The notes: generated by a model from the sequence alone, not told the origin. DNA of 64,000 bases from Chromatiales bacterium (GCA_014762505.1 JABURS010000042.1:82877-146876); one strand, 5' to 3'. Positions 53,457-63,101 are shown, counted from the first letter of the stretch. Translations and numbers: made by a program.

Positions 53457-53491
53457 AAAAACGCCTCAGATCGACGCTCAGGGCGTCTGAG
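53457..53491 (-). terminator. Intrinsic terminator between mtnA and gyrA
   Basis: On the minus strand CTCA-GACGC-CCTGA-GCGTC-GATC-TGAG makes a nested hairpin (53491-53465) followed by GCG and five Ts (53461-53457). It should end the mtnA transcript before gyrA. Confidence 0.78.
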
Positions 53492-53535
53492 CGCGGACGA
53501 ACCGCGAAATAACCCCCGACCGGGCGCCGGCCGGA

Positions 53536-54591
53536 TCAGCGCAGACCCATCAGCCGGGCCATCTTCTCCGCGTCCGGGCGCTCCACCACACCGCGCTCGG
53601 TGACGATGGCGTCCACCAGCCCGGCGGGGGTGACGTCGAAGGCCGGGTTCCAGGCCCCCGCCCCCTCGGCCGCCACCCGCTGGCCGGCCAGCGACAGCAC
53701 CTCGTCCTCGGCACGCTGCTCGATGGGGATGTCGGCCCCCGTGGGGGTACCCATGTCCACGGTGCTGGTCGGCGCCACCACCATGAACTTCACGCCGTGG
53801 TGACGGGCATTCACCGCCAGGCTGTAGGTGCCGATCTTGTTGGCCACATCGCCATTCGCAGCGATGCGGTCCGAGCCCACGATCACCCAGGAGACCCGGC
53901 CCTCGCGCAGCAGGCTGGCCGCCGCCCCCTCGCAGATGAGCTTGACCGGGATGCCGTCCTCCACCAGCTCCCAGGCGGTGAGGCGCGAGCCCTGCAACCA
54001 CGGGCGGGTCTCGTCGGCATAGACCTGGCCGATGCCGCCGCGGGCCACGGCACTGCGAATCACACCCAGTGCCGTGCCGTAACCGCCGGTGGCGAGCGAG
54101 CCGGTGTTGCAGTGGGTGATGAGATCACCGCCCGCGATCAGTGCCGCCCCCAGTTCGCCCATACGGTAATTGGCCGCGATGTCCTCCTCGTGGATACGCT
54201 GCGCCTCGGCCAGCAGGGCCGGTTCCGGGTCAGCGCCTTCTTCCAGCACGTCGATGACGGTCTTCATGCGGTCCAGCGCCCAGAAGAGGTTCACCGCCGT
54301 GGGCCGCGAGGCCGCCAGGGCCTCGATGTCGGCGGCGATGGCCTCGCGCCAGCCGGCGCCGGCCTCGGCAAAGCGGCGGCGGGCACCGAGCACCACGCCA
54401 TAGGCGGCCGCGATGCCGATGGCCGGTGCACCGCGCACCACCATGTCGCGAATGGCCTGGGCGATCTCGTCCACGTCCTCATAGGCGTTGAACTGGGAGC
54501 GCGCCGGCAGCAGGCGCTGGTCCAGCAGTTCCAGGTGGTTGTCATGCCAGCGCACGGCGCGTACGGTATCGAGACGGGTTTCGGCAGTCAT
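53536..54591 (-). CDS. mtnA: S-methyl-5-thioribose-1-phosphate isomerase
   Basis: Isomerises MTR-1-P to MTRu-1-P in methionine salvage. The 351-residue protein has the catalytic cysteine in [20 protein letters not shown] and the catalytic aspartate in [19 protein letters not shown]. It is divergent from mscS, while mtaD, which acts earlier in this bacterial salvage route, lies 1 kb away on the other strand. The Pseudomonas gene order around gyrA also has mtnA here. Confidence 0.96.
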   Translation of the reverse strand: MTAETRLDTVRAVRWHDNHLELLDQRLLPARSQFNAYEDVDEIAQAIRDMVVRGAPAIGIAAAYGVVLGARRRFAEAGAGWREAIAADIEALAASRPTAVNLFWALDRMKTVIDVLEEGADPEPALLAEAQRIHEEDIAANYRMGELGAALIAGGDLITHCNTGSLATGGYGTALGVIRSAVARGGIGQVYADETRPWLQGSRLTAWELVEDGIPVKLICEGAAASLLREGRVSWVIVGSDRIAANGDVANKIGTYSLAVNARHHGVKFMVVAPTSTVDMGTPTGADIPIEQRAEDEVLSLAGQRVAAEGAGAWNPAFDVTPAGLVDAIVTERGVVERPDAEKMARLMGLR

Positions 54592-54702
54592 GGCGGTCTT
54601 CAGGGGCAGGAGATGTCAGTTCCCCCAGTATCGCAAAGCCGCGAGCTGCTTGCACGTGCAGACGGTTCCCTGCAACCAACAACAGATCACAGAGGAACGG
54701 CC

Positions 54703-55530
54703 ATGTTCGGCACCGATCTGAATATCGATTTCAACGCCCTGCTAGAGCAGTACCTCATCCCCTGGGGCATCAAGCTCGCCCTCGCCCTGGCCATCCTGCT
54801 CATCGGCCTGTGGGTCGTGCGCATCGTGGTGAAGATGGCGCGACGGGTGATGAGCCGTGCCGGTGCCGACCCCATGCTGAGCAGCTTCCTCGGCTCCATA
54901 CTGAAGGGCCTGCTGCTCATCGCCGTGGTCATCGCCGCCCTGGACCAGGTCGGCGTGCAGACCACCTCGCTGATCGCCGTGCTCGGTGCCGCCGGCCTGG
55001 CCGTCGGCCTCGCCCTGCAGGGCTCGCTGTCGAACTTCGCCGCCGGCATCATGCTCGTCGTCTTCAAGCCCTTCAAGGTGGGCGACTTCATCGAGGCGGC
55101 CGGCACCGCCGGCATCGTCGAGGAGATCCGCATCTTCAACTCGGTGGTGTACTCGCCCGACAACCGCGAGATCACCATTCCCAACGGGCAGATCTACAAC
55201 GGCGTGATCGTCAACGTCACCGCCCGTCCGCAGCGACGCATCGACCTCGTGGTCGGCATCAGCTACGACGACGACATCCGCAAGGCCCGCGAGATCGTGG
55301 AGACCATCCTCCGCAGCGACGAGCGCGTACTGCAGGACCCGGAGCCCACGGTCGGGGTGATGGACCTGGCCGACAGCAGCATCAACCTCTATGTGCGCCC
55401 CTGGGTGAACAGCGCCGACTTCTGGACGGTCCGCGGCGACCTGCTGGAGCGCATCAAGACCGAATTCGACGCCGCCGGCATCACCATCCCCTTCCCGCAG
55501 AGCGAGATCACGGTGCGCCAGACCGGCTGA
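54703..55530 (+). CDS. mscS: Small-conductance mechanosensitive channel
   Basis: An osmotic safety valve of the inner membrane, 275 residues. Three hydrophobic segments are seen: IKLALALAILLIGLWVVRIV, LKGLLLIAVVIAALDQ, and the pore-lining TM3 with its glycine/alanine pattern LGAAGLAVGLALQGSLSNF. A cytoplasmic beta and alpha/beta domain (FKPFKVGDFIEAAGTAGIVE) follows. AGAGGA lies eight bases before the ATG. Confidence 0.96.
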   Translation: MFGTDLNIDFNALLEQYLIPWGIKLALALAILLIGLWVVRIVVKMARRVMSRAGADPMLSSFLGSILKGLLLIAVVIAALDQVGVQTTSLIAVLGAAGLAVGLALQGSLSNFAAGIMLVVFKPFKVGDFIEAAGTAGIVEEIRIFNSVVYSPDNREITIPNGQIYNGVIVNVTARPQRRIDLVVGISYDDDIRKAREIVETILRSDERVLQDPEPTVGVMDLADSSINLYVRPWVNSADFWTVRGDLLERIKTEFDAAGITIPFPQSEITVRQTG

Positions 55531-55593
55531 TCGCCGCCCGCCCCCGTCGACCGCCGCTTGCGGTGGCCGGCGCCTCGCAGCTATCTTTCGCGC

Positions 55594-56910
55594 ATGCAGA
55601 CCATCGATACGCTAATCCACGCCCGCTGGGTGATCCCGGTCGAGCCCCAGGGGCTCGTGCTGGAAAACCACGCCGTCGCCATCCACCAGGGGCGCATCCT
55701 GGACATCCTCCCCTCGGCCGAGGCGCGCACGCGCTACAGCGGCACCGTGGTGAAGGAGCTGCCCGACCACGCCCTCCTCCCCGGCTTCGTCAACGCCCAC
55801 ACCCATGCCGCCATGACCCTGCTGCGCGGGCTGGCCGACGACCTGCCGCTGCTGGAATGGCTCAAGGGCCACATCTGGCCGGCCGAGTCGCGCTGGGTGA
55901 GCGAGGAGTTCGTGCACGACGGCACCCAGCTCGCCATCGCCGAGATGCTGCGCGGCGGCATCACCTGCTTCAACGACATGTACTTCTTCCCGGACGTGAC
56001 GGCGCGCGCCGCCATCCATGCCGGCATGCGCAGCGCCATCGGCCTGATCGTCATCGACTTCCCCAGCGCCTGGGCGGCGGATGCCGACGACTACCTCGCC
56101 AAGGGCCTGGCCCTGCGCGATGCGCACAAGGGCGAGACGCTGATCAGCACCACGCTCGCACCGCACGCGCCCTACACCGTCTCCGACGAGCCGCTCAGGC
56201 GCATCGCCACCTTCGCCAACGAACTCGAGCTGCCCATCCACATCCACCTGCACGAGACCGCCGGCGAGGTGGAACAGGCCATGGCCGCCAGCGGCAAGCG
56301 CCCACTGGAACGCCTGCAGGACCTGGGCCTGGTCACCCCCAACCTCACCGCCGTGCACATGACCCAGCTCACCGACGACGAGATCGAGCTGCTGGCGCAG
56401 ACCGGGGCCCACGTCATCCACTGCCCGGAGTCCAACCTCAAGCTCGGCAGCGGCTTCTGCCCGGTGGCCGACCTGCGAGCCGCGGGCGTGAACGTCGCCA
56501 TCGGCACGGACGGCACGGCCAGCAACAACGATCTCGACATGCTCGGCGAGATGCGCACCGCCGCCTACCTGGCCAAGGGTGTCAAGCGCGATCCGGCCGT
56601 GCTGCCGGCCGCCGAGGTCCTGTACATGGCCACCCTGGGCGGCGCACGCGCCCTGGGCCTGGGCGAGCGCACCGGCAGCCTCGAGATCGGCAAGGAGGCC
56701 GACATCACCGCCATCCATCTCGGTGACATCGAGACCCAGCCCCTCTACCACCCGGTTTCGCAGATCGTCTACGCCGGCGGGCGCGACAAGGTCAGCGACG
56801 TCTGGGTGGCCGGCCGGCATCTTCTCAAGGACCGCGCCCTCACCACCCTCGACGAGGAGACCCTGTGCCGCAAGGCCGGCGCCTGGCGCAAGCGCATACA
56901 CGGCGCGTGA
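55594..56910 (+). CDS. mtaD: 5-methylthioadenosine/S-adenosylhomocysteine deaminase
   Basis: A 438-residue amidohydrolase (TRZ/ATZ family) that deaminates methylthioadenosine to methylthioinosine and can act on S-adenosylhomocysteine. Metal ligands appear in FVNAHTHAAMTLLRG, HIHLHETAGEVE and the IGTDGTASNNDLDM segment. In Pseudomonas this gene starts the same mtaD-ubiG-mupP run and feeds MtnA. The ATG at 55594 was chosen; the frame's TTG at 55558 lacks support. Confidence 0.93.
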   Translation: MQTIDTLIHARWVIPVEPQGLVLENHAVAIHQGRILDILPSAEARTRYSGTVVKELPDHALLPGFVNAHTHAAMTLLRGLADDLPLLEWLKGHIWPAESRWVSEEFVHDGTQLAIAEMLRGGITCFNDMYFFPDVTARAAIHAGMRSAIGLIVIDFPSAWAADADDYLAKGLALRDAHKGETLISTTLAPHAPYTVSDEPLRRIATFANELELPIHIHLHETAGEVEQAMAASGKRPLERLQDLGLVTPNLTAVHMTQLTDDEIELLAQTGAHVIHCPESNLKLGSGFCPVADLRAAGVNVAIGTDGTASNNDLDMLGEMRTAAYLAKGVKRDPAVLPAAEVLYMATLGGARALGLGERTGSLEIGKEADITAIHLGDIETQPLYHPVSQIVYAGGRDKVSDVWVAGRHLLKDRALTTLDEETLCRKAGAWRKRIHGA

Positions 56911-56972
56911 GCACCACACGGGCAGCTGGTACACTGTCTGCCTGACTCATGGCTCCCAAGGATCGCCCGCGC

Positions 56973-57680
56973 ATGAACGACAGCGCCCTCAACGTCGATC
57001 ACAACGAAATCAGCAAGTTCGAGGAACTGGCCCACCGCTGGTGGGATCCGGACAGCGAATTCAAGCCGCTGCACGACATCAACCCCCTGCGCCTGGATTA
57101 CATCGACGCGCGTGCCCGCATTGCCGGCAAGCAGGTGCTCGACGTGGGCTGCGGCGGCGGCATCCTCGCCGAGAGCATGGCCCGGCGCGGCGCCGAGGTC
57201 ACGGGCATCGACATGGGCGAGACCCCGCTGTCGGTGGCAAGGCTGCACATGCTCGAATCCGGCGTGAAGGTCGACTACCGGCGCATCACCGCCGAGGAAC
57301 TGGCCGCAGAGCGCCCGGCCTCCTTCGACGTGGTCACCTGCATGGAGATGCTCGAGCACGTCCCCGACCCGGGCTCGGTGATCGCCGCCTGCGCGCGCCT
57401 GGTCAGGCCCGGCGGGCACGTCTTCTTCTCCACCATCAATCGCAATCCCAAGGCCTTCCTCTTCGCCATCGTCGGTGCGGAGTACGTGCTGAACATGCTG
57501 CCGAAGGGCACGCACGAGTTCGCCAAGTTCATCCGCCCCTCGGAACTCGCGGGCTGGGCGCGCGCCGCCGAGCTGGACGTGCAGGACATCACGGGCATGA
57601 CCTACAACCCGCTGACGAAGCACTACCGCCTGGGGCGCGACGTGGACGTCAACTACCTGATGTACACGCGCAAGGACTGA
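56973..57680 (+). CDS. ubiG: Ubiquinone biosynthesis O-methyltransferase
   Basis: Carries out both O-methylations of ubiquinone synthesis using SAM. The 235-residue protein has the N-terminal signature [23 protein letters not shown] motif [21 protein letters not shown] and the membrane-association segment [19 protein letters not shown] chose the ATG at 56973 (AAGGA ten bases upstream) rather than the one at 56949. Its SAM use links it functionally to the MTA/SAH deaminase upstream. Confidence 0.97.
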   Translation: MNDSALNVDHNEISKFEELAHRWWDPDSEFKPLHDINPLRLDYIDARARIAGKQVLDVGCGGGILAESMARRGAEVTGIDMGETPLSVARLHMLESGVKVDYRRITAEELAAERPASFDVVTCMEMLEHVPDPGSVIAACARLVRPGGHVFFSTINRNPKAFLFAIVGAEYVLNMLPKGTHEFAKFIRPSELAGWARAAELDVQDITGMTYNPLTKHYRLGRDVDVNYLMYTRKD

Positions 57681-57683
57681 GAC

Positions 57684-58373
57684 ATGGCGCAAGCGATCCG
57701 CACCGTGCTCTTCGACCTGGACGGCACCCTGCTCGACACGGCCCCGGACATGGCCGCCGCCCTCAACGCGGTGCTCACCGAGGAAGGCTTCCCGCAGCTG
57801 CCCTTCGAGCACATCCGCAACCACGTCTCGCACGGCAGCAGCGCGCTGGTGGAACTGGGATTCGGCCGGGAACAGGCCGAGGCCGATTTCCTGCGCCGGC
57901 GCCAGCGCTTTCTCGACATCTACAACGAGAACCTGCACCTGGACACCGAGCTGTTCCCGGGCATGGCCAGCCTGCTGGCCTATATCGAGCGCCACGGCAT
58001 GAACTGGGGCGTGGTGACCAACAAGCCGGCCTTTCTCACCGATCCGCTGATGGCCTCTCTGGGATTGACCCCGCGCGCCGCCTGCATCGTCAGCGGCGAT
58101 ACCACCGACGAGCGCAAACCCCATCCCAAGCCCATGCTGCATGCCTGCGAACTGGCGGGCTCCAGCGCCGGCGAATGCCTGTACGTGGGGGACGCCAGCC
58201 GCGACATCGAGGCCGGCCGCCGCGCCGGCATGGCCACCCTGGTCGCGCTCTATGGCTACATCGACGAATTCCAGAAGCCCGAGGAATGGGGTGCGGACGG
58301 CATGATCAACGAGCCGCGCGAGATCCTCGACTGGCTGCTCGAGGCCGATCCGCAACGGGCCGCCCTGTCATGA
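57684..58373 (+). CDS. HAD phosphatase (phosphoglycolate phosphatase / MupP type)
   Basis: A 229-residue HAD hydrolase with motif I FDLDGTLLDTAPDM, motif II VVTNKP, and motif III/IV around KPHPKP and YVGDASRDIEAGR. By position after ubiG it corresponds to Pseudomonas MupP, an N-acetylmuramate 6-phosphate phosphatase of the peptidoglycan recycling salvage route, but the sequence alone also suits phosphoglycolate phosphatase (Gph). It begins three bases after ubiG and overlaps rmuC. Confidence 0.9.
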   Translation: MAQAIRTVLFDLDGTLLDTAPDMAAALNAVLTEEGFPQLPFEHIRNHVSHGSSALVELGFGREQAEADFLRRRQRFLDIYNENLHLDTELFPGMASLLAYIERHGMNWGVVTNKPAFLTDPLMASLGLTPRAACIVSGDTTDERKPHPKPMLHACELAGSSAGECLYVGDASRDIEAGRRAGMATLVALYGYIDEFQKPEEWGADGMINEPREILDWLLEADPQRAALS

Positions 58374-59647
58374 TGGAGCGTCTGGCGCAGCTCGATCCGC
58401 TCCTGCTCATCAGCGCCGGCATCGCCCTGCTCGCCGGGCTGCTCATCGGCTACCTGATTGCCCACCTGCGCGCCCATCGCCAGCAGCTCGAACAGCACAA
58501 CCAGATCACGCGCCTGAGCACCGAACTCGAACACGAGCGGGCCGGCAGCGCCGAGAAGATCGCCCTGCTCGACGAGGCCCGCAAGCAGCTGGCCGACTCC
58601 TTCGCCGCCCTCTCCAGCCAGGCCCTGAAGCACAACAACGAGGAGTTCCTGCGCCTGGCGCGCGAGAATCTCAAGCAGTTCCAGAACCAGGCGAAGTCCG
58701 AGCTGGACCAGAAGGAAAAGTCCTTCGAGACGCTGATCAGGCCCATCCGCGAAACGCTGGAGAAGACCGAGCGCGAGCTGCGGCAGATGGAAAAGGAACG
58801 TCAGCAGGCCTTCGGCTCCATCAGCGAGCACCTGAAGCAGGTGGCCAACGACCACCAGCAGCTGCGCATGGAGACCCAGAACCTGGTGAAGGCGCTGCGC
58901 CGGCCCGAGGTACGTGGCCAGTGGGGGGAACTCACGCTGCGGCGGCTGGCCGAGCTGGCCGGCATGGTCGACCACTGCGACTTCTACGAGCAGGAACACC
59001 GCGCGGGCGAGGACGGCGCCATGCGCCCCGACATGATCGTGCGCATGCCGGACAACCGCGAGCTGGTGGTGGACGCCAAGACCTCACTGGATGCCTACCT
59101 CGCCGCCATGGAGACCGACGACGAACGCGAGCGGGCCGAGCACCTCAAGCGCCATGCGCGCAAGATGCGCGAGCGCATGAAGGAACTGGCGAGCAAGGCC
59201 TACTGGACCCAGTTCAAGAACTCGCCGGACTTCGTCATCCTGTTCATCCCAGGCGAGCAGTTCCTCTCCGCCGCGCTGGAAAACGACCCCGCCCTGCTGG
59301 AGGACTCGCTGGCCAACCGCGTGATCCTCTCCACACCCAACACCCTGATCGCGCTGCTGCGCGCCGTGGCCTTCGGCTGGCGCCAGCAGGCCGTGGCGGA
59401 GAATGCCGAACGCATCCGCGAGCTCGGCGAGGACCTCTACAAGCGCATCGGCACCTTCACCGAGCACATGAGCCGCATGGGGCGCCAGCTCGGCTCCACG
59501 GTGGAGAGCTACAACAAGGCGGTGGGTTCGCTGGAACGCAACGTGATGCCGGGCGCACGCAAGTTCACCGAGCTCGGCATCCATGCGAAGAAGGATGTCA
59601 CCGAGCTGGAACCCCTGGAATCCGGTGTGCGCCTGCCGCCGGAATAG
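58370..59647 (+). CDS. rmuC: DNA recombination protein RmuC
   Basis: A 425-residue protein with one N-terminal membrane helix (LLISAGIALLAGLLIGYLIA), a long coiled coil (about 40-165) and the RmuC nuclease-like domain (VRGQWGELTLRRLAELAGMV, DFVILFIPGEQFLSAALEND). RmuC limits DNA inversions and rearrangements; its biochemical activity is poorly defined. The start codon is the first of tandem ATGs and overlaps the stop of the phosphatase gene as ATGA. Confidence 0.95.
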   Translation: MMERLAQLDPLLLISAGIALLAGLLIGYLIAHLRAHRQQLEQHNQITRLSTELEHERAGSAEKIALLDEARKQLADSFAALSSQALKHNNEEFLRLARENLKQFQNQAKSELDQKEKSFETLIRPIRETLEKTERELRQMEKERQQAFGSISEHLKQVANDHQQLRMETQNLVKALRRPEVRGQWGELTLRRLAELAGMVDHCDFYEQEHRAGEDGAMRPDMIVRMPDNRELVVDAKTSLDAYLAAMETDDERERAEHLKRHARKMRERMKELASKAYWTQFKNSPDFVILFIPGEQFLSAALENDPALLEDSLANRVILSTPNTLIALLRAVAFGWRQQAVAENAERIRELGEDLYKRIGTFTEHMSRMGRQLGSTVESYNKAVGSLERNVMPGARKFTELGIHAKKDVTELEPLESGVRLPPE

Positions 59648-59662
59648 ACGAGCCGTTCAGCC

Positions 59663-59935
59663 ATGTCCGACGATCAGCGCGAATACCCACGCATGTCGAT
59701 GTGCTTCAGCGTCGAGGTGCGTTACGAGGACCAGCCGCCGCAGGTCCTCTGCACCCGCGACCTGAGCCACGGCGGCGCCTTCATTCTCAAGGGCGAGGCC
59801 CCGCTGCCGCCGGCCGGCGCGCTGATCACCGTCAAGGCACAGAAGCCGGAAGGTGACGGCGCCGACACCCCGGTCATCCGCGCGCGCGTGGTGCGCCGCA
59901 GCGAGGAAGGCATCGCCGTGCAGTTCATCAGCTGA
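59663..59935 (+). CDS. Single-domain PilZ protein
   Basis: A 90-residue protein made of one PilZ domain. Both cyclic-di-GMP-binding elements are seen: REYPR (RxxxR, residues 6-10) and DLSHGGAF (D/NxSxxG). It should therefore be a cyclic-di-GMP receptor whose output partner is unknown. It lies 15 bases after rmuC and two bases before ynfA, so it is probably co-transcribed with them. Confidence 0.9.
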   Translation: MSDDQREYPRMSMCFSVEVRYEDQPPQVLCTRDLSHGGAFILKGEAPLPPAGALITVKAQKPEGDGADTPVIRARVVRRSEEGIAVQFIS

Positions 59936-59937
59936 CC

Positions 59938-60270
59938 ATGTACCTGCTGCAGACCCTGGGGCTGTTCGTGCTCACGGCAGTGGCCGAGATCGTGGGCTGC
60001 TACCTGCCCTACCTGTGGCTGAAGAAGGACGGCCCGGCCTGGCTGCTGATCCCCGCGGCGCTGAGCCTCGCCCTGTTCGCCTGGCTGCTTTCGCTGCACC
60101 CAACCGATGCTGCCCGGGTCTACGCCGCCTATGGCGGCGTGTACGTGAGCATCGCCATCCTCTGGCTCTGGCTCATCGACGGGGCCCAGCCGACGCGCTG
60201 GGACCTCGTCGGCATCGCACTCTCCCTGGCAGGCATGGCCGTCATCATGCTCGGCGCACGCCAGACCTGA
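59938..60270 (+). CDS. ynfA: YnfA family (UPF0060) membrane protein
   Basis: A 110-residue protein with four hydrophobic helices matching the YnfA/UPF0060 family ([37 protein letters not shown]). The family resembles small multidrug resistance transporters, and some members have been reported to export toxic compounds, but the substrate here is unknown. It starts two bases after the PilZ gene and converges on gloB. Confidence 0.92.
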   Translation: MYLLQTLGLFVLTAVAEIVGCYLPYLWLKKDGPAWLLIPAALSLALFAWLLSLHPTDAARVYAAYGGVYVSIAILWLWLIDGAQPTRWDLVGIALSLAGMAVIMLGARQT

Positions 60271-60278
60271 GACGGGCC

Positions 60279-61064
60279 CTAGTCGTACTCCCTGTCCTTC
60301 CACTGCCGAATGGCGTAGAACACCTCGCGCGCACCCTGCAGCGGCTGCCCGGCACGTGCCTCGGCCGCCGCGATCACCGTCGGCGCCTCCAGGCGCATGA
60401 AGGGATTGGTCGCCAGCTCCTCGGCCAGGATCGAGGGCACGGTGGGCCGGCCATCGTGGCGCAGCGCCAGCGCCGCCTCCTCGCGCGCCAGCAGGGCCAC
60501 GTTGTCGGGTTCCACCCACTTGGCAAAGCCGAGGTTGTCCAGCGTGTACTCGTGCGCGCAGTAGATGCGCGTATCGGCGGGCAGCTTGGCGATGCGCTGC
60601 AGGGAATCGGCAAGCTGCTCGTGGGTGCCGTCGAACACCCGCCCGCAGCCGCCGGCGAACAGGGTGTCGCCGCAGAACAATGCACCGTCGCCGTAATAGG
60701 CGATGTGGCCGGCGGTATGCCCCGGTACGTCCAGCACCTCGAAGCGGGCGCCGACGGCGCGCAGCTCCACCACGTCACCCTGCTTCAGCCGCACGTCGAT
60801 GTGCGGGATGCGCTCGCGCGCCGGACCATAGACGGTGAGCAGCGGGAACCGGTGCTTGAGCTCGGCCACTCCGCCCACGTGATCGGCATGATGATGCGTG
60901 ATGAGTATCGCCACCGGCTCGAGACGTTCACGCTCCAGCGCCGCCAGCACCGGGGCGGCATCGCCCGGATCGACGATGGCGACATGGCGGCGACCGGTAT
61001 CGCAGACGAACCAGATGTAGTTGTCGTTGAAGGCGGGGACCGGAAAGATCGACAACGAGGACAT
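60279..61064 (-). CDS. gloB: Hydroxyacylglutathione hydrolase (glyoxalase II)
   Basis: Hydrolyses S-lactoylglutathione to lactate and glutathione in methylglyoxal detoxification. The 261-residue metallo-beta-lactamase-fold protein has the binuclear metal motif THHHADHVGG, further ligands in VPGHTAGHI and GDTLFAGGCGR, and YCAHEYT. The ATG at 61064 (MSSLSIFPVPAF) was chosen. It lies eight bases after the small membrane protein gene and probably shares its transcript. With adhC/fghA it is the second glutathione-dependent aldehyde route in the window. Confidence 0.96.
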   Translation of the reverse strand: MSSLSIFPVPAFNDNYIWFVCDTGRRHVAIVDPGDAAPVLAALERERLEPVAILITHHHADHVGGVAELKHRFPLLTVYGPARERIPHIDVRLKQGDVVELRAVGARFEVLDVPGHTAGHIAYYGDGALFCGDTLFAGGCGRVFDGTHEQLADSLQRIAKLPADTRIYCAHEYTLDNLGFAKWVEPDNVALLAREEAALALRHDGRPTVPSILAEELATNPFMRLEAPTVIAAAEARAGQPLQGAREVFYAIRQWKDREYD

Positions 61065-61071
61065 GTACGGC

Positions 61072-61266
61072 CTAGTTCGATTCGTCCAGGGCGCGCTGCA
61101 CGGTATCGCGCGTGCCTTCGACCGCACCCTTGAGGTGCTCGCTCACGGTCTTCTCCTCGAAGGGGTTGGCATAGATCGGCCGGTCACGCCCGATGTTCAC
61201 GCCAAACCACAGCCCCAGCAGCAGACCGACCACGATACCCAGTACCAGACCCTTCAACCATTTCAT
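61072..61266 (-). CDS. Small single-helix membrane protein of unknown function
   Basis: A 64-residue protein: MKWLKG, one glycine-rich hydrophobic helix (LVLGIVVGLLLGLWFGVNIG), then a charged tail (FEEKTVSEHLKGAVEGTRDT). A textbook GGAGG lies seven bases before the ATG at 61266, and the gene is followed after eight bases by gloB, so it is very likely real. I do not recognise the family. It is divergent from hpnC; the AT-rich gap 61267-61350 must hold both promoters. Confidence 0.8.
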   Translation of the reverse strand: MKWLKGLVLGIVVGLLLGLWFGVNIGRDRPIYANPFEEKTVSEHLKGAVEGTRDTVQRALDESN

Positions 61267-61350
61267 GTATATCCCTCCAAAAATCAGCCCTTGTGGTGAA
61301 TGGTTGGATTTTAGGGATAATAAGCCGCTCTGCCCACTCGAATCCGTCAC

Positions 61351-62211
61351 ATGGCACGCATCGACCGACCGACCCGCCAGGCCTACCGCGCCTGCATGCG
61401 CACCGCCCGCGGGCATTACGAGAACTTTCCCGTGGCCTCCTGGCTGCTGCCGCGCCCCATTCGCCACCCGGTGGCGGCGATCTATACCTTCGCCCGCCGC
61501 GCCGACGACCTGGCCGACGAAGGAACGCGCCCGGACGACGAGCGCCTGCGCGCACTGGATGCCATGGGGACCGCAGTCGATGCCGCCGCGCGGGGCGAAG
61601 CCAGTGACGACCCGCTGTACCTGGCGCTGGCCGATGCCATCCCCCGCCACGGCCTGCCGGTATCGCTGTTCCACGACCTGCTCGATGCCTTCCGCCAGGA
61701 CGTGACCAAGAAACGCTATGCCGACTTCGGCGAGGTGATGCAGTACTGCCGCCGTTCGGCCAACCCGGTCGGCCGCCTGCTGCTGCACCTCACGGGCAAC
61801 GCCGAGGAAAAGAACCTGGCGCTGAGCGACGGTGTCTGCAGCGCCCTGCAGCTCATCAACTTCTACCAGGACCTGGTACAGGACTACGAGGAACTGGGGC
61901 GCATCTACCTGCCGCAGGACGAGATGGAGAAATACGGCGTGACCGAGGCGCATCTTCGCGAACGCCGCTCGGACGTGGCCATGCGCCGGCTCATGCAGCA
62001 CCAGTTCCAGCGCGCCGACCGCATGCTGCGCGCCGGGGCCCCGCTGGGCAAACGCCTGCGCGGCCGTTTCGGCCTCGAGATCCGCATGATCGTGATGGGC
62101 GGGGCGCGCATCGTCCACCGTCTGAAACAGCAGGACGATCTCTTCAGCCGGCCGCGGCTGCAGCTGCGCGACTGGGCGAGCATCGTGCGGGGCGCCCTGT
62201 TCCCGCGCTGA
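61351..62211 (+). CDS. hpnC: Squalene synthase HpnC
   Basis: A 286-residue member of the squalene/phytoene synthase family. In the HpnCDE pathway HpnC turns presqualene diphosphate into hydroxysqualene on the way to squalene and hopanoids. The first aspartate-rich motif is RRADDLADEG and the second NFYQDLVQDYEELGR. HpnD follows at 63102, with one gene between them. HpnE, the third enzyme, would be expected beyond the window end. Confidence 0.92.
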   Translation: MARIDRPTRQAYRACMRTARGHYENFPVASWLLPRPIRHPVAAIYTFARRADDLADEGTRPDDERLRALDAMGTAVDAAARGEASDDPLYLALADAIPRHGLPVSLFHDLLDAFRQDVTKKRYADFGEVMQYCRRSANPVGRLLLHLTGNAEEKNLALSDGVCSALQLINFYQDLVQDYEELGRIYLPQDEMEKYGVTEAHLRERRSDVAMRRLMQHQFQRADRMLRAGAPLGKRLRGRFGLEIRMIVMGGARIVHRLKQQDDLFSRPRLQLRDWASIVRGALFPR

Positions 62212-62261
62212 AAAGCTGGTTAGGCTAGGCGGCATGGACGACAAGCGGAGTCACTGAATCC

Positions 62262-63032
62262 ATGCGCATGTTCGAAGGCCTGGGGCGCCACGTCGGCCGC
62301 TGGCTGGCGGCCTATCTCAACCAGCCGGTGGGACGCTACCAGCCTTTCGCCGTGCACGACCCCGCCGAACTGGCCGCCTGGCTGGAGCCGGGCGACGTGC
62401 TGCTGGTCGAGGGCAACCGCCGCATCTCCACCGCCATCAAGTACCTGACCCAGTCCACCTGGTCGCATGCCGCCCTGTACGTGGGCGATGCCATCGACGC
62501 ACGCAGTCCCGAGGACGAACCGCTGTGCCTGATCGAGGCGGACCTGCAGCATGGCGTCATCGCCGTGCCCCTCGCCAGGTTCCGGGATCTCAACCTGCGC
62601 ATCTGCCGGCCAGTCGGACTCACCGCCGACGATCGCCGGCAGGTGATCAGCTTCATGCTGGAGAGCCTGGGCAAGGCCTACGACCTCAAGAACGTCTTCG
62701 ACCTGATGCGTTATCTGCTGCCCGAACCGCCGGTCCCGCAGCGCTTTCGCCGTCGCATGCTCGCCCTGGGCAGCGGCGACCCGACGCGCGCCATCTGCTC
62801 CACGCTCATCGCCCAGGCCTTCCAGGCCGTGCGCTATCCCATCCTGCCCAGCCCCGTGAACGGCGGCGCGATGCATGCCGAGACCCTGCTGGAGATCCGC
62901 CACCACTCGCTGTTCACGCCGCGCGACTTCGACCTCTCGCCCTACTTCCGCGTGGTGAAGCCCACCATCGAGGATGGCTTCGACTACCAGCGCCTGCGCT
63001 GGGCGGGGGACGCCCAGGGCACGGAAGACTGA
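62262..63032 (+). CDS. YiiX/YebB-like permuted NlpC/P60 hydrolase
   Basis: A 256-residue protein with the permuted papain-like arrangement: the histidine comes first (STWSHAALYVGDAID) and the cysteine later (RAICSTLIAQAFQAV). The segment LEPGDVLLVEGNRRISTAIKYLTQ is typical of YiiX/YaeF-like proteins, a clan that also includes the lipid-modifying LRAT family. No signal peptide is seen. It lies between hpnC and hpnD on the same strand with gaps of 50 and 69 bases. Its substrate is unknown; a lipid or acyl substrate is only a guess from context. Confidence 0.82.
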   Translation: MRMFEGLGRHVGRWLAAYLNQPVGRYQPFAVHDPAELAAWLEPGDVLLVEGNRRISTAIKYLTQSTWSHAALYVGDAIDARSPEDEPLCLIEADLQHGVIAVPLARFRDLNLRICRPVGLTADDRRQVISFMLESLGKAYDLKNVFDLMRYLLPEPPVPQRFRRRMLALGSGDPTRAICSTLIAQAFQAVRYPILPSPVNGGAMHAETLLEIRHHSLFTPRDFDLSPYFRVVKPTIEDGFDYQRLRWAGDAQGTED

Positions 63033-63101
63033 TCCGTACGGAAGACTGAGCAGCCCCGCGGCCTGTGATAGCATGGACGCTTTTCGTGGGCAGCCAGAGC
63101 C

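Noticed and set aside
56579-58369. Long plus-strand frame leading into rmuC
   Set aside because: It overlaps mtaD, ubiG and the phosphatase in another frame and encodes Arg/Pro/Ala-rich nonsense; only the part from 58370 is RmuC.
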